Below are positions 44,901-55,356 of a DNA stretch of 64,000 nucleotides, one piece after another. The stretch covers positions 260,501 through 324,500 of the forward strand of contig NC_083518.1 of NCBI RefSeq assembly GCF_032362555.1. Direction: 5' to 3'. This DNA is from Amyelois transitella (lineage: Eukaryota > Arthropoda > Insecta > Lepidoptera > Pyralidae). A program made the translations under genes and the position numbers. Position 1 is the stretch's first letter. The number at the start of each line of letters is the position of its first letter. The notes under the pieces were generated by a model. It ran no database searches, was not told the origin of the DNA, and saw only the letters and a program-made list of their open reading frames with translations.

Positions 44901-47900
44901 TTACTCCGCTACGCAATGGTTGGATTTAACCAATGTTGCGGTTGCGCAATGTTTGAATGTTAACGTGAACAGGTGCGTAGCCCAAATTTTTCAAACCAAC
45001 GGCTTCCATAATTTAAGTTTTGACATATATACATATGTATGACCATATGGTTACGTCTATATCCCTTGCGGGGTAGACAGAGTTACCAATCTTGAAAAGA
45101 CTGAATGGCCACGTTCAGCTATTTGGCTTAATGATAGAATTGAGATTCAAATAGTGACAGGTTGCTTGCCCATCGCCTAAAAATGAATCCAAAGTTTGTG
45201 AGCCTATCCCTTAGTCGCCTTTTACGGCATCCATGGGAAAGGGATGGAGTGGTCCTATTCTTTGTTGTATTGGTGCCGGGAGCCACACCTAAATTTGAAA
45301 AGCAGATTTTTGATCATTATTTTTAACTAGTTTCTTCCAAACATTTCAGCGTGAATGTAGTCGTGCGCCGTGTCGGTGGAGGTTATGGATCCAAAATATC
45401 CCGAGCCAGCCAAGTGGCGTGTGCGGCGTCATTGGTGACCCATCTCTTGGGAAAGACTTGTAGATTCGTGCTGCCTTTGGAGACCAATGTGAAAATAATC
45501 GGCAAGAGACTGCCTACTTATTGTCAGTTTGAAGTAAGTGAAATAATTATTTATAAGTACTCTCTACATTTGCCAACATAATATCTTGCGTCTATTAAAA
45601 TTAATAGCTAGTTTTTTTTCTTTGACTAATTAATAAGTGTGGTTCCCGGCACCAATGAAAAAAGAATAGGACCACTACATCTCGTTCCCATGGATGTTGT
45701 AAAAGGCGACTAAGGGATAGGCTTATAAACTTGGGATTCTGATTTTAGGCGATGGGCTAGCAACCTAGCTATTTGAATTTCAATTCTATCATTAAGCCAA
45801 ACAGCTGAACGTAACCTATCAGTCTTTTCAAGACTGTTGGCTCTGTCTACCCCGTATGGGATAAAGGCGTGATCATATGTATGTATGTATGTATTAATAT
45901 TATGTTTTAATTATTGTGAACAACTAAACTTATGATTTTTTTATTATTCGAAGTCGCAAAGAAATTTCCTTTTTTACTTTTTCCTAAATTAACTTTTAAT
46001 AAACTTCTTCCTATAAACATTATTTCGACACCTCTCCGACTATTCTAACCATTGGACTTAATTATCAGGTCGGTGTAAACAAAGAAGGTGAAATACAATA
46101 CTTGAAAAACAAATATTACCAAGACAATGGATGCGCCAAGAACGAAGTCATCACGGGGATCACTCTGCATCATTTCCTCAACTGCTACGACTCTAGTCGA
46201 TGGTATATCGAAGCTAACAGTGTGTACACTGACACCCCGTCCAATACTTGGTGCAGAGCTCCCTGTAAGTTTGAAAACTGAATGATACAAATTTATGGTA
46301 GTTAAGAATTATGTTTATGAATAATGTTTAACCTGCAAGAGTACACATTCTTTTTAATGTTAATGTTATGCTGCGCCGTGTGGTTCCCGGCACCAATAGA
46401 AAAAAGAATAGGACCTCTCCATCTCTCTCTCATGGATGTCGTAAAAGGCGACTAACAGGTAGGCTTATAAACTTGGGATTCTTCTTGTAGGCGATGGGCT
46501 AGCTATTTGAATGTCAATTCAATCTTAAAGCCAAATAGCTGAATGTGGCCTATCAGTCTTTAAAGACTGTTTGCTCTGTCTACCCCGCAAAGGGTATAGA
46601 CGTGATTATATGTATGTATGTTAATGTTATATACATGTACTTTAAATATTTCATGTTAAAGAAGTTCCTTTTTTTAAAATTAGTATTATTTCTTTATACT
46701 TTTATTGCTTTTGATTAACCTTCATCGTCTATAGATTTTGAACACTAATAACTTTTTCAATTTACAGCTTCAACTGAAGGTCTAGCTATGATCGAGTATA
46801 TAATGGAAAGAATCGCTTTCAATTTAGGCAAAGATCCTTTACAAGTTAGACTTTTAAATATGGCGAAAAAGGATAATCCAATACCAGGTCTGATAGACCA
46901 ATTGAAATTTGATGCTAATTACGACGCACGATTGCAAGAAGTGAAAGCTTTCAATGACCGGAATCGATGGAGAAAACGAGCTATAAAATTGATACCAATG
47001 ACTTATGATCTCTTCTACATTGGCCCGTTTGCCACTCTGGTATCAATATTTCATGCTGACGGCTCCGTCATAGTGAATCACGGTGGTATCGAAATGGGTC
47101 AAGGTATTAACACAAAAGTTGCACAAGTAACAGCGTACAAACTTGGAATACCTTTAGAGAAAGTAAGTGTTAAGCCAACATCGAGTTTTACGTCCCCCAA
47201 TTCAATGGCCACAGGGGCAAGTGTTGGTAGCGAATGTGTATGCTATGCAATAACAAAAGCATGTGATGAATTACTGCAGAGATTAGAACCAATAAAATCT
47301 AAAATGCGTAATCCTACGTGGGAGCAATTGATAACTGAAGCGTACAATTCCGGTGTCAATTTACAATCTTCACAAATATATTCCACTAGTGATGAAAAGG
47401 TCAAAACGTATTTTATTTATGGAGTAGTTATAATGGAAGTTGAAGTAGACATTTTGACTGGAAATCATGATATACTCAGAGTGGATTTGCTGGAAGATAC
47501 AGGGAGAAGTCTGAGCCCACTAATCGACGTTGGACAAGTACGTATTTGACAAATTTGTCATATTCAATAACGAATAATAAAAATCTAAACTTAATTCATA
47601 TCAGAAAATAAGTTTATTTAATGACGTATGACTAGACTAGAATAATGAAGAAAAATTACTATAGAAGATATTCTAACTCCAAAAGTAAAGGGAATAGGCA
47701 GAGAACTTAAAAAATATTTTTTATCAATTTAGTCACATTATTAAACAAGTATATTGTTTTGTTTGATGTGACTGACATTCTCAACATTTCCTTTCTCCAC
47801 GTATCCTTTTTCAAGGTGAAGATTATCAAATTCTGTTTTTAGATCGAAGGTGCTTTCATCATGGGTCTTGGGTACTGGACCTCTGAGAACCAGATCACCG

Positions 47901-50417
47901 ACCTGAACACTGGTAGGATCCTGACTGACCGTACCTGGACGTACAAGCCTCCTGGCATCAAAGATATCCCTGCAGACTTCAGGGTGTACTTCAGGAGGAA
48001 CTACGGGAATCCGTATGGCGTTTTGCAGTCTAAAGGTAAGCTTTGATTGATGATATACAACATTTGGAGTTTGTTGCTTCTTCGTTTGGGTACATATGTA
48101 CATAGCTTATCACCCACAAATAATGTATCTTTTAAACGGCATAAGAATTTTGAATTAAAAGAAAAATAGAAGGACGACTCCATCTTGTCTGTCATCTCGA
48201 AATTGTAAAAGGCGACAAAGGGATAGCATATATCATTAAGCCAAATAGCCGAAAGGGCCTATCAGTCTTTTCAAGACTATTGGCTCTTGTCTATCCCGCA
48301 AAGGATATAGACGTTATTATATGTATGTAGAAATGTTTTCACGATCGGTCCAGTATTTCCGAAGTAATCTTTACCCTTACTGCAAACAATAAAAGTTCAA
48401 ACTTTACCTTTTATGTTTGTATAGATTTGTTCAATTTATTGAGTACCCAATACAATTTACAGCTATACCAACAAATTTGTATAAATATTAATGCAAACAA
48501 TTATGTACTGCGTGTGAAATAATTACATTTACATTAATAATTTGGACGATGTATACGTTCATTTGTATTAAACTCAATGATAAGAACATTGAATTCCATT
48601 AATTTAACCTTTTATTTACATACATACCATCACGCCTGTTTCCCTTTAGGGTAGGCAGAGACTATGGAATTCCATTTGCTACGATCCTTACAGACCTCTC
48701 CCGCTTCCTCCACACTCATTATATTCGACCATTACGGGTACTCCTAACATCTCCCTTTTTCAAGACATTCGAAATTTGGTCCTTGAAAGTTCGACAAGGC
48801 CGGCCCTGTCCCACTTTTACAGTTAGCTCAGCCTTATAAATTCCTTTCATTAGTCTGTCTTGACATGTCCAAACCATCTCAACATACTCTTTTCAATTTT
48901 GGGCACCACATCCTCTTTCGCACCGTACATTTCTCTTACATCCATATTTTATTTACTTTATTAACTTTTATTTGATATTTGTTCAATTATAATTTACTTT
49001 GTTAACTTTTATTTGATTATTGTTTAATTATATATTCTTTTGAACTTCTTATGTTCTTGTGCCGTGTGGTTCCCGGCACTAATAGAAAAAAGAATAGGAC
49101 CACTCCATCTCTCCCGTGGATGTCGTAAAAGGCGATTAAGGGATAGGCTTATAAACTTGGGATTCTTCCCTTAGGCGATGGACTAGCAACCTGTCACTAT
49201 TTGAATCTCAATTCTATCTTAAAGCCAAATAGCTGAACGTGGCCATTCAGTCTTTTTAAGACTGTTGGCTCTGTCTGCCCCGCAAGGGATATAGACGTGA
49301 CTATATGTATGTGTATGTATGAACTTCTTAGACAAAGGTTTAATGACCACGCTTAGAAGAAGAAAGGAAATGGCGACCCTGTGAGGGTGGTAGTTTGGTA
49401 ATTATTTCCTTCTTTCCAGCTACTGGGGAGCCGTCGCTGTGCATGGCCGTGGTGATAACCCACGCTCTTCGGGAAGCAATACGTCTGTCCCGCCTGGATG
49501 CAGGGTATCAGGACCAGTGGGTTGATATCAGTAAGTTTTCTGTCAAAGTACTGTACGTTACTAGGTAGTTAAGTTAAAAAACATTGTTTCTGCCTATCCC
49601 TCCAGGAAAATTGTGATATATGTATGTATGTATTGTAATGTGGATGTAGCAAAGGAAGTATGCAGAGATCGTGGAAAGTGGAAAGAGGTATTCTCTGCCT
49701 ACCCCTACGGGAAAGAGGCGTGATTTTATGTATGTATGTATTGTATCTGAAGGAAGAAGGTAGTCATACATACATACATAAAATCACGCCTCTTTCCCGG
49801 AGGGGTAGGCAGAGACTACCTACTACTTCTTCAAAGTATTCTATGAGAATTAAATACAATTTGATTGAAATATATTGTCCTTCAAGCGTTTCTGGGGTCC
49901 GCCCGTTGCCATTCAGGATTAGATAAATAATAAAATAAATAATTATATATACATACGGGACAAATTACAATGATTGAGTTAGCCTCGAAGTAAGTTCGAG
50001 ACTTGTGTTACGAGATTCTGACTCAACGATACTATATTTTATAATAAATACTATATTTTATAGATAAACATCCAAGACCCAGGCCAATCAGAAAAAGTTC
50101 TTTTCTCATAAATAGATAAAGACTCCTATCACATATGACCTCCGAAAAGGGGGACCTAACCCAGTTTGGAATGGTTTTATTCTAACGTGGCGAGAGCTAC
50201 AAACAATTGAAAAAAAACATACAACTACTAAGTAGTAAAAAGAAGTTAAAGAAGTTTGCATGTTCCTACTCCCAAGTGATGCCCTCAAAATTAATCGATT
50301 TATATTTTGTATTCAAATTTCAGAATTCTTTCTCTTTTTATTTCAGAAAACCCGTGCACGGTAGAAAATATTTTCATGGCGGCCGGACATAGGACAGAAC
50401 ATTTTACATTAAAATAG
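35988..50417 (+). CDS. AOX: Aldehyde oxidase, complete, 17 exons
   Basis: Exons: 35988-36030, 36832-37001, 37952-38112, 39023-39432, 39661-39884, 40217-40319, 41050-41177, 42258-42548, 43268-43360, 43814-44008, 44473-44972, 45350-45533, 46069-46264, 46768-47537, 47843-48035, 49420-49530, 50347-50417. They join without a stop into 1280 residues, normal for insect AOX. First 2Fe-2S cluster: Cys42, 47, 50 (CREGGCGAC) and 72. Second: Cys112, 115 (QCGYCTPGW), 148, 150 (ICRCTG). FAD domain: LIAGNTGQG (~254-262) and IGTIGGNL (337-344). Molybdopterin domain: RRVGGGYG (779-786), WCRAP (~895), MGQG (~1009-1012) and catalytic Glu1224 in TGEPSL. The family oxidises aldehydes to acids with O2 as acceptor, as a cytosolic dimer. 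I call AOX rather than xanthine dehydrogenase from length and the CRAPSSTEG context. Intron 6 needs a GC donor (ATTG|GCAAGT), the only choice preserving phase. Confidence 0.95.
36280..36550 (+). repeat. SINE-A copy, AOX intron 1
   Basis: Plus copy with an insertion of about 55 bases after GGCGATTAAGGGA. Confidence 0.8.
37034..37298. repeat. LINE-B termini, AOX intron 2
   Basis: A short plus piece (GGTTAAGGGTCAGGTCAAGA to 37078) is followed by a (CATA)4 run and a longer minus copy (37100-37298) covering the same region, so LINE-B meets itself tail-side to tail-side. Confidence 0.8.
37299..37345. repeat. Perfect 20-bp inverted repeat with 7-base loop
   Basis: Arms 37299-37318 and 37326-37345 pair fully around ATTGTGC, at the inner break of the LINE-B copy. 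Confidence 0.9.
37590..37702 (-). repeat. SINE-A tail half, AOX intron 2
   Basis: Minus fragment with a deletion in TATATCCCTTGCG. Confidence 0.8.
37703..37940 (+). repeat. Family D copy abutting AOX exon 3
   Basis: Ends with AACTATCCAAACTTAGAA, its usual end, only 11 bp before the exon 3 boundary (exon starts 37952). It also carries a fold-back duplication (37730-37753 with 37771-37794). Confidence 0.85.
38165..38422 (-). repeat. SINE-A copy, AOX intron 3, left of a pair
   Basis: Complete minus copy; head-to-head with the next, about 35 bp apart. Confidence 0.9.
38457..38760 (+). repeat. SINE-A copy, AOX intron 3, right of a pair
   Basis: Plus copy interrupted at about 38625-38672 by an AT-rich insert. 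Confidence 0.85.
39560..39645 (-). repeat. Family C fragment, AOX intron 4
   Basis: CCTCTCTGGAGAGGAGCACG and GGTATGCCTTTAATCATGG resemble family C; 15 bp from exon 5. Confidence 0.6.
40048..40118 (-). repeat. SINE-A scrap, AOX intron 5
   Basis: AGAGCCAACAGTCTTCAAAA to GTTTAATGATAGA only. Confidence 0.75.
40533..40775 (+). repeat. SINE-A copy, AOX intron 6
   Basis: Complete ends with a small internal deletion after CTTACCCATGGACGT. An old repeat (AATGCGAATGTATGTTGGTT) follows. Confidence 0.85.
40945..41000 (-). repeat. SINE-A scrap, AOX intron 6
   Basis: ACCAACAGTCTTGAAAAGAC to CGTTCAGCTGTAG. Confidence 0.75.
41712..41937 (+). repeat. Family D copy, AOX intron 7
   Basis: Plus copy, complete, ending AACTTAGAATAGAAATGTGG. 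Confidence 0.8.
41970..42228 (+). repeat. SINE-A copy, AOX intron 7
   Basis: Complete plus copy; tail ends 30 bp from AOX exon 8. Confidence 0.9.
42735..42910 (+). repeat. Family D2 copy, AOX intron 8
   Basis: Starts with (AGAAT)4 then AGATTTATTTTCAAAATTGG, so the element's real 3' tail is probably (ATTCT)n on the other strand. Confidence 0.8.
43394..43534 (-). repeat. SINE-A tail half, AOX intron 9
   Basis: Minus, 34 bp after the exon 9 donor. Confidence 0.85.
44175..44450 (+). repeat. Family E2 copy, AOX intron 10
   Basis: CTAGCTGTGCTGTACTTCGT to AATATTAGTATAGATT; ends about 23 bp before AOX exon 11. Confidence 0.8.
45040..45290 (-). repeat. SINE-A copy, AOX intron 11
   Basis: Complete minus copy 5' of exon 12; inverted partner at 45636-45893. 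Confidence 0.9.
45636..45893 (+). repeat. SINE-A copy, AOX intron 12
   Basis: Complete plus copy 3' of exon 12. Confidence 0.9.
46372..46622 (+). repeat. SINE-A copy, AOX intron 13
   Basis: Plus copy with a short deletion (CAACCTGTCAC missing). Confidence 0.9.
48165..48332 (+). repeat. Diverged SINE-A copy, AOX intron 15
   Basis: Head altered, middle deleted, tail GACGTTATTATATGTATG kept. Confidence 0.75.
48620..48955 (-). repeat. Diverged LINE-B relative, AOX intron 15
   Basis: Inverted; complement keeps TATGTTGAGATGGTTTGGAC and AGTCTCTGCCTACCCTAAAG with the GGCGTGAT-GTATG end, but is clearly an older or separate subfamily. Confidence 0.75.
49057..49322 (+). repeat. SINE-A copy, AOX intron 15
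   Basis: Complete plus copy, head hairpin GTGCCGTGTGGTTCCCGGCAC-like. Confidence 0.9.
49630..49738 (+). repeat. LINE-B 3' terminus, AOX intron 16
   Basis: Plus copy ending TTTTATGTATGTATGTATTG. Confidence 0.8.
49768..49828 (-). repeat. LINE-B 3' terminus, AOX intron 16
   Basis: Minus copy, tail-to-tail with the previous one, 30 bp between. Confidence 0.8.
49950..50110 (-). repeat. SINE-T body, headless, AOX intron 16
   Basis: Matches the SINE-T body only; the tRNA-like head is missing beyond AGTTCTTTTCTCATAA. Confidence 0.8.
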
Positions 50418-50456
50418 TTAAGTTTACACGTTATGTTTGATTATTTTTTAGAGTTG

Positions 50457-50462
50457 AATAAA
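50457..50462 (+). terminator. AOX polyadenylation signal
   Basis: AATAAA 40 bases after the stop codon, followed by TTTTTTGTTGTTTT; position and downstream U/GU run fit. Confidence 0.7.
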
Positions 50463-50469
50463 GTATTTT

Positions 50470-50740
50470 TTGTTGTTTTACTTTTTGTTCACCATTTTAG
50501 TAAAACATTTAAGTTCCGTTTTTTATTATGGCCGCGTTAAGAATTGAACCTGATCCAATCTCCGCGTCATGATTTGTCATTCAGGCAGCTTAATTACTCG
50601 AACGTTTTTCTGAATTAATAATGAAACATAAATTAAATTGACGATCGGGGCCCTAAATGTTGTTTTTACCATATCTGGGTAAATTGAATCAAGGCTTTCT
50701 GTCGCTCAGAGATTACTATTCTACTGCGATATCCTTCAAA
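50470..50740. other. Spacer downstream of AOX
   Basis: No exon. CGTTTTTCTGAATTAATAAT at about 50600 resembles the right end of the hairpin region at 8490-8510, hinting at an uncharacterised repeat. Confidence 0.4.
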
Positions 50741-50747
50741 TTTACAA

Positions 50748-50975
50748 ACATACATACATATGGTCACGTCTATATCCCTTGTGGGGTAGACAGAGCCAAC
50801 AGTCTTGAAAAGATTGATAGGCCACGCACAGCTATTTGGCTTAATGATAGAATTGAGATTCAAATAGTGACAGGTTGCTAGCCCATCGCCTAAAAAAAGA
50901 ATCCCACATTTGTAAGCCTATCCCTAGTCGCCTTTCAAGATATCCATGGGAAAGAGTGGTCCTATTCATTTTTCA
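50748..50975 (-). repeat. SINE-A copy
   Basis: Minus copy with damaged head. Confidence 0.85.
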
Positions 50976-51081
50976 AATTTACCTTTTCTCTTTTCTCATC
51001 ATCTTTGAATGTGTCCGAGCCCGAGGTCTAGCAACATCTCTTTCTCCACTTTGGCCGGCCTTCTCTCCTTTGTCTGTCGAC

Positions 51082-51179
51082 AGCGCCATCTATTAATTTC
51101 ACAGAACTTATTAGGAATGGACATTCAACGTTATGTATTGACCGCGCTGTAGTTCCACCGATTTGCACTAGATGGCGCT
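51082..51179. repeat. Short inverted repeat, possible MITE
   Basis: AGCGCCATCTA at 51082-51092 and its complement TAGATGGCGCT at 51169-51179 frame about 76 bp. No clear target duplication. Confidence 0.4.
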
Positions 51180-51680
51180 CTTATGAATTTACCGATAAAC
51201 ACATTTTACTTCAGTTTTTTTACATTACATATTTGCATTTCCGATTGAGATCCGATGTGTTAAAAGGTTTTGAAATAAACATGGAGTAGACGAACTCACG
51301 CGCCTTTATATTGTATCTTTATAAACATTTATATTAAAGAAATTGCTTGGCATTTATTCAACCTTGAAATTTACAATAAGCTGCATAGAAAAACCTCGAC
51401 AAAGTAGTCATAACCCGTATTTCCTTCATTTATGATTCAAAGCCCGACCCCACTCGTTTTCCATAATGAAATAGCCTGAAAGTATTCAACTGTATTAGTA
51501 GGTGTCGATAACTATATACTATTAAGATTATTTGTACCACAGGCTATCAATTTCCGTATGTTATGATACAAAGCAAAACTTAAATTACTATGGCGTATTG
51601 CTAGGCTGTTCAAAATTCTCAATAGTAATGTACCCTTCGAATAATGTGAGTACTAAATGCGTGCTTCTACTTACAACATA
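51180..51680. other. Unassigned spacer
   Basis: No gene or repeat recognised. Confidence 0.35.
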
Positions 51681-51682
51681 CA

Positions 51683-51833
51683 TACCTATAATCACGTCTT
51701 TATCTCTTGCAGGGTAGATAGAGCCAACAGTCTTAAAAAGACTGAAAGGCCACGATCAGCTGTATGACTTAAAGATGGAATTGAGATTCAAATAGTGACA
51801 GTTTACTAGTCCATCGCCTAAAAGAAGAGTTCT
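51683..51833 (-). repeat. SINE-A tail two-thirds
   Basis: Minus copy ending GCCTAAAAGAAGAGTTCTCA. Confidence 0.8.
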
Positions 51834-51849
51834 CAGTTAGTTCTCAGTC

Positions 51850-52230
51850 AATAGCAGCACAGAATTCTAAATCGCGCAAGCAAAGATTTCACGAATTGGA
51901 GAATAACTTCCGACAGGCAACACCTAGCATTGCGGAAGATCTTCCCTTTAATGGCGGTCGAGCTGAATCTATAGTTCCCGCAACATAAGGATTCTATTGG
52001 ACTGATGTTACTCTATTAAAGCCACATAGCTGTCTGCTTTTCACCTCTAACGTTATACGAACATCAAATCTACCTGTGATGTAATTGCATCGTCATAGAT
52101 AATGCACAAATGCATCGCTCCTCGAGACAGGTTGCAACTCGGAAATTATGCTGTCAGAATATATGGCAGCTGTCAGAATTAACAGGTACAGTCGAATCGA
52201 AAAGGTGGGGTAGACAGAGACAAAGAAACC
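51850..52230. other. Unassigned spacer
   Basis: Less AT-rich than its surroundings but without an open frame or known repeat. A SINE-A scrap (GGGGTAGACAGAGA) sits at 52206. Confidence 0.35.
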
Positions 52231-52264
52231 TACATTAATGTACACCCGGCTCAGGCACAGAGTA

Positions 52265-52404
52265 GTCCTCAAAGGTAACTAAGGGATAGGCTTTCACTAA
52301 TTGGATCTCGATTCCATCATTGAGCCATACAGCTGAACGTGGCCTTTCAGTCTTTACAAGATTGTTGGCTCTATCTACCCCGCAAGGGATATAGACGTGT
52401 TTTT
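52265..52404 (+). repeat. SINE-A copy with internal deletion
   Basis: Retains GTAACTAAGGGATAGGC and the 3' half, without the (TATG) repeats. Confidence 0.75.
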
Positions 52405-52513
52405 TGACGTTGTATGTATCTCGCTTAGGAATTACCTGGAAAACAACCCCTACATCAATAGTCGAGGTGGAACAGCTATGTCCTGAGCTGAGTATTATGT
52501 GGTAAACAGTCAC

Positions 52514-52575
52514 ACTAAGTAAACTTTACTGGGTAACTTGGTCTAAGTAAACTTTACCGAGTAAAGTTTACTTAG
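52514..52575. repeat. Direct and inverted repeats of CTAAGTAAACTTTAC
   Basis: The motif occurs at 52515-52529 and 52543-52557, then inverted at 52561-52575 after a 3-base CGA loop. Confidence 0.85.
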
Positions 52576-52917
52576 TTTGACAATCATTTTTTCCTTTTCT
52601 CCTCAGATGAGGGTAAATTTTCTCCTAACGCGGGTCGTGACCAAGCGATAGAAGCAGAAGATAGATAGAAGAGGTTACCTAAATAGAAAAGTTAGATGAA
52701 ATGTTAGATGACGTTAAAAACTTTCGGGTTATTCGGCAGGTGTTAAGTATGGTAGCTTTTTGTAGGAGATGAAGAGTGTACGGTGGTAGCTTTAATGTAG
52801 TTAGACTTTGTGCGAGGGTTTTTGGAATAATACCTGTTGATGATAAAACTATTGGGATTATATGAACTTTATTTGCTTTCCATTGGGTTTTCACTTCTAT
52901 TGCTAAATCCTGACAAT

Positions 52918-52967
52918 AAATAATCAGATAATAATAATTGACAATCATTATTATTATCTGATTATTT
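52918..52967. repeat. Perfect 21-bp inverted repeat with 8-base loop
   Basis: Arms 52918-52938 and 52947-52967 around TGACAATC; AT-rich. Confidence 0.85.
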
Positions 52968-53067
52968 CTCTCCTCTTTTCTCCTTTTTTCTTCTGTAGGA
53001 ATAAATAACTTTATAACTATACTTCCTACACTTAGTTGAGGGGTAAGGAGGTATTATCATCTATGTG

Positions 53068-53128
53068 GTTCCCTGGACTTCATCAAAGGACCACTCCACC
53101 TCTTTCTCATGAATGTCGTAAAAGGGAC
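53068..53128 (+). repeat. SINE-A head scrap
   Basis: GTGGTTCCCTGGACTTCATC...GAATGTCGTAAAAGGG, then a family C fragment. Confidence 0.65.
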
Positions 53129-53139
53129 ATAAACCTAGT

Positions 53140-53285
53140 GTCATCTTCAAATGTGAGTTGGATTCTCCAACAATGATTACTTAGGGTAGACGGTAGCCGC
53201 TTACTGAAAAAACCTGACTTATCCAATCCAGGACCATTGTCTAGATGCGCACCCCGGACTCTTCTCCAAAGAGGAGGAGAATGTA
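53140..53285 (+). repeat. Family C fragment
   Basis: AAAAACCTGACTTATCCAAT and CGCACCCCGGACTCTTCTCC match the family C body. Confidence 0.65.
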
Positions 53286-53412
53286 ACATGAATAGAATAG
53301 AATAGATTTATTTTCAAAATTGGATACAAGGTATCACTTATTGACGTCACATCACTTAAATATAATTATAACTACTACCGCTTCCAAAGCAAGCATGATT
53401 AGAAGAAGATGA
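53286..53412 (+). repeat. Family D2 copy, truncated
   Basis: Starts (ATAGA)n then TTTATTTTCAAAATTGGATA; cut at the GCTTCCAAAGC core. Confidence 0.8.
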
Positions 53413-53554
53413 TCAATGATCATCTCTGGTGGTATAATCATTATAAGTGAGGGCGGTCTGACTTACATTGAACATTACCTACAGTTTACAGATTTAAAGT
53501 AACATAAGCTTGTATTAAGGTTTGAGAATTATTCCCTTTGTTGCATCTTACGAT

Positions 53555-53905
53555 CTTCTTCCTCCTGACTTTTAGTCCCGGTTGCATCCTCACCTCTCTG
53601 GAGAGCAGCCCGCCTTTGACCATGGATGCTGGATTGGGTGAGTCAGGTTTTTACACGAAGCTACTCCCGTCTGATCTCCACAACCTTGGGTGGTAAACCT
53701 AACCCGTATTAGATCCATGGTTACACATCCAGTTGCCTGAAAGTGCAGGTTTCCTCACGATGTTTTCCCTCGCCGTAAGAGCATCAGTTAGTATTCAAAC
53801 TAATGTACATAACTTTGAAAATAGTCATTGGAATATGGTCAAGGTGGGATTTGAACACGTGTACTACCTTGCCAATTCGACCACCAACGGTCTCCTTGCA
53901 TCTTA
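53555..53905 (-). repeat. Family C SINE, most complete copy
   Basis: On - it begins CGTTGGTGGTCGAATTGGCA with B-box-like GTGTTCAAATCCCACC, and continues through the body to the GGACTAAAAGTCAGGAGGAA end. Defines the family: tRNA-like head plus a roughly 280-bp body. Confidence 0.8.
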
Positions 53906-54055
53906 CTATATCCGAGGGAAAAAGATAAAAAGTAATTCTGTTCTTAAATGCCGGGAACCACACGGCAGATCAGTAGCTAACGTTTTACAACACGTTTTTT
54001 TTTAATATTATAAAACATGAGCCACAACATCGGTACACTAGTCATCCTGTAATCA

Positions 54056-54315
54056 CATACATACAAATATTCACGTCTATATCCCTTGCGGGGCAGACAA
54101 AGCTGACAGTCTTGAAATGGATGATAGGCCACGTTCAGCTGTTTGGCTTAATGATAGAATTGAGATTCAAATAGTGACAGGTTGCTAGCCCATCGCCTAA
54201 AAGAAGAATCCCAAGTTTATAAGCCTATCCCTCAGTCGCCTTTAACGACATTCATGGGAACGAGATGGAGTGGTCCTATTCTTTTTTTATTTGGTGCCGG
54301 GAACCACACGGCACT
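54056..54315 (-). repeat. SINE-A copy
   Basis: Complete minus copy, head GGTGCCGGGAACCACACGGC. Confidence 0.9.
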
Positions 54316-54600
54316 GTGACCACGGTCGGTGCAATTCGGTCGAAACGATATCTTTTCGCGTTAATTTACATACCTCACTTTTTTGTCTGTGGTTCAACAC
54401 TTCCTTATTAACATGTCACTTCGTACAATGAAATTAAAAGTTCTAATTAATGGTCTTAATAAATCAAATTTCATTATCAGGTGTTTTTTTCCCCTCTGAA
54501 AATAATGCTACGATAATTTAATCGTACATTTTCTAAGTATGACATACCTCATTCATAAGGAGGCGGTACTGTACAGACGCTGGGTGTTTTAGATTATGTA
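54316..54600. other. Unassigned spacer
   Basis: No exon or repeat recognised. Confidence 0.35.
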
Positions 54601-54607
54601 TTTTTTT

Positions 54608-54855
54608 TTCCGTGTGGTACCCGAAACCACTATAAAAAGAATAGGACCACTCTATCCTATTTTCCATGGAAGTCGTAAAAGGCGACTAAGGGATAAGCTT
54701 CTAAATTTTGGATTGTTATTTTAGGCGATGGGCAACGTGTCACAATTTGAATCTCAAATCTATCATAAAGCCAAACAGCTGAACGTGGCCTATCGGTCTC
54801 TTCAAGACTGTTGGCTCTGTCTACCCCGCAAGGGATATAGACGTGACTATATGAA
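54608..54855 (+). repeat. SINE-A copy
   Basis: Plus copy with mutated head. Confidence 0.85.
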
Positions 54856-54921
54856 TAAATGAATGATTTTTTTTCAATTAAAAATATCTTTTGCATCACA
54901 TTTTGTGTTTTTATTTATACA

Positions 54922-54982
54922 TATAAATATAATTACGTCTATAACCCTTGCGGGGTAGACAGAGCTGACATTCTTAAAATTT
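54922..54982 (-). repeat. SINE-A tail scrap
   Basis: Stops after AGAGCTGACATTCTTAAAA. Confidence 0.75.
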
Positions 54983-54984
54983 TT

Positions 54985-55355
54985 TCAAGAATTTCTGTAA
55001 TTATATCCAAATTTTGAAATTATTATGATTTCAAAACATTTGTTAATTATAATTTTTGTTATTTAACTATAAAGAAACCGTATCGTATTCAAGAATGTTA
55101 AAAAAAACCGTATCATAAAAACCAAAAAAAAAAACATTAACAACATCGGTAACATTTTCGCCTGCGGGTGTACGCCACCGGCCCTAAGTAAAAGCAATGC
55201 AACCCCGCCGAGTACTCCAACAGCAGTCACCGAGGGCGGTCACTGCAGCTTTTTCTAATACGTACGTACTTTATGTATGTATTTTATCTATAATTATTTT
55301 ATTTTATATTTTGTGCAGGAATTTTTTTTTTAATTTGTCCTGATATTTTTATTAT
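54985..55355. other. Unassigned AT-rich spacer
   Basis: One less AT-rich patch (55160-55250), no frame worth calling. Confidence 0.35.
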
Positions 55356-55356
55356 T

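Noticed and set aside
35988-50417. Xanthine dehydrogenase instead of aldehyde oxidase
   Set aside because: The shared cofactor motifs fit both, but length (1280) and the CRAPSSTEG region favour AOX; a phylogeny would settle it.
51082-51179. DNA transposon defined by AGCGCCATCTA inverted ends
   Set aside because: Only 11-bp arms and no target duplication recognised; listed as a low-confidence repeat, not a transposon call.
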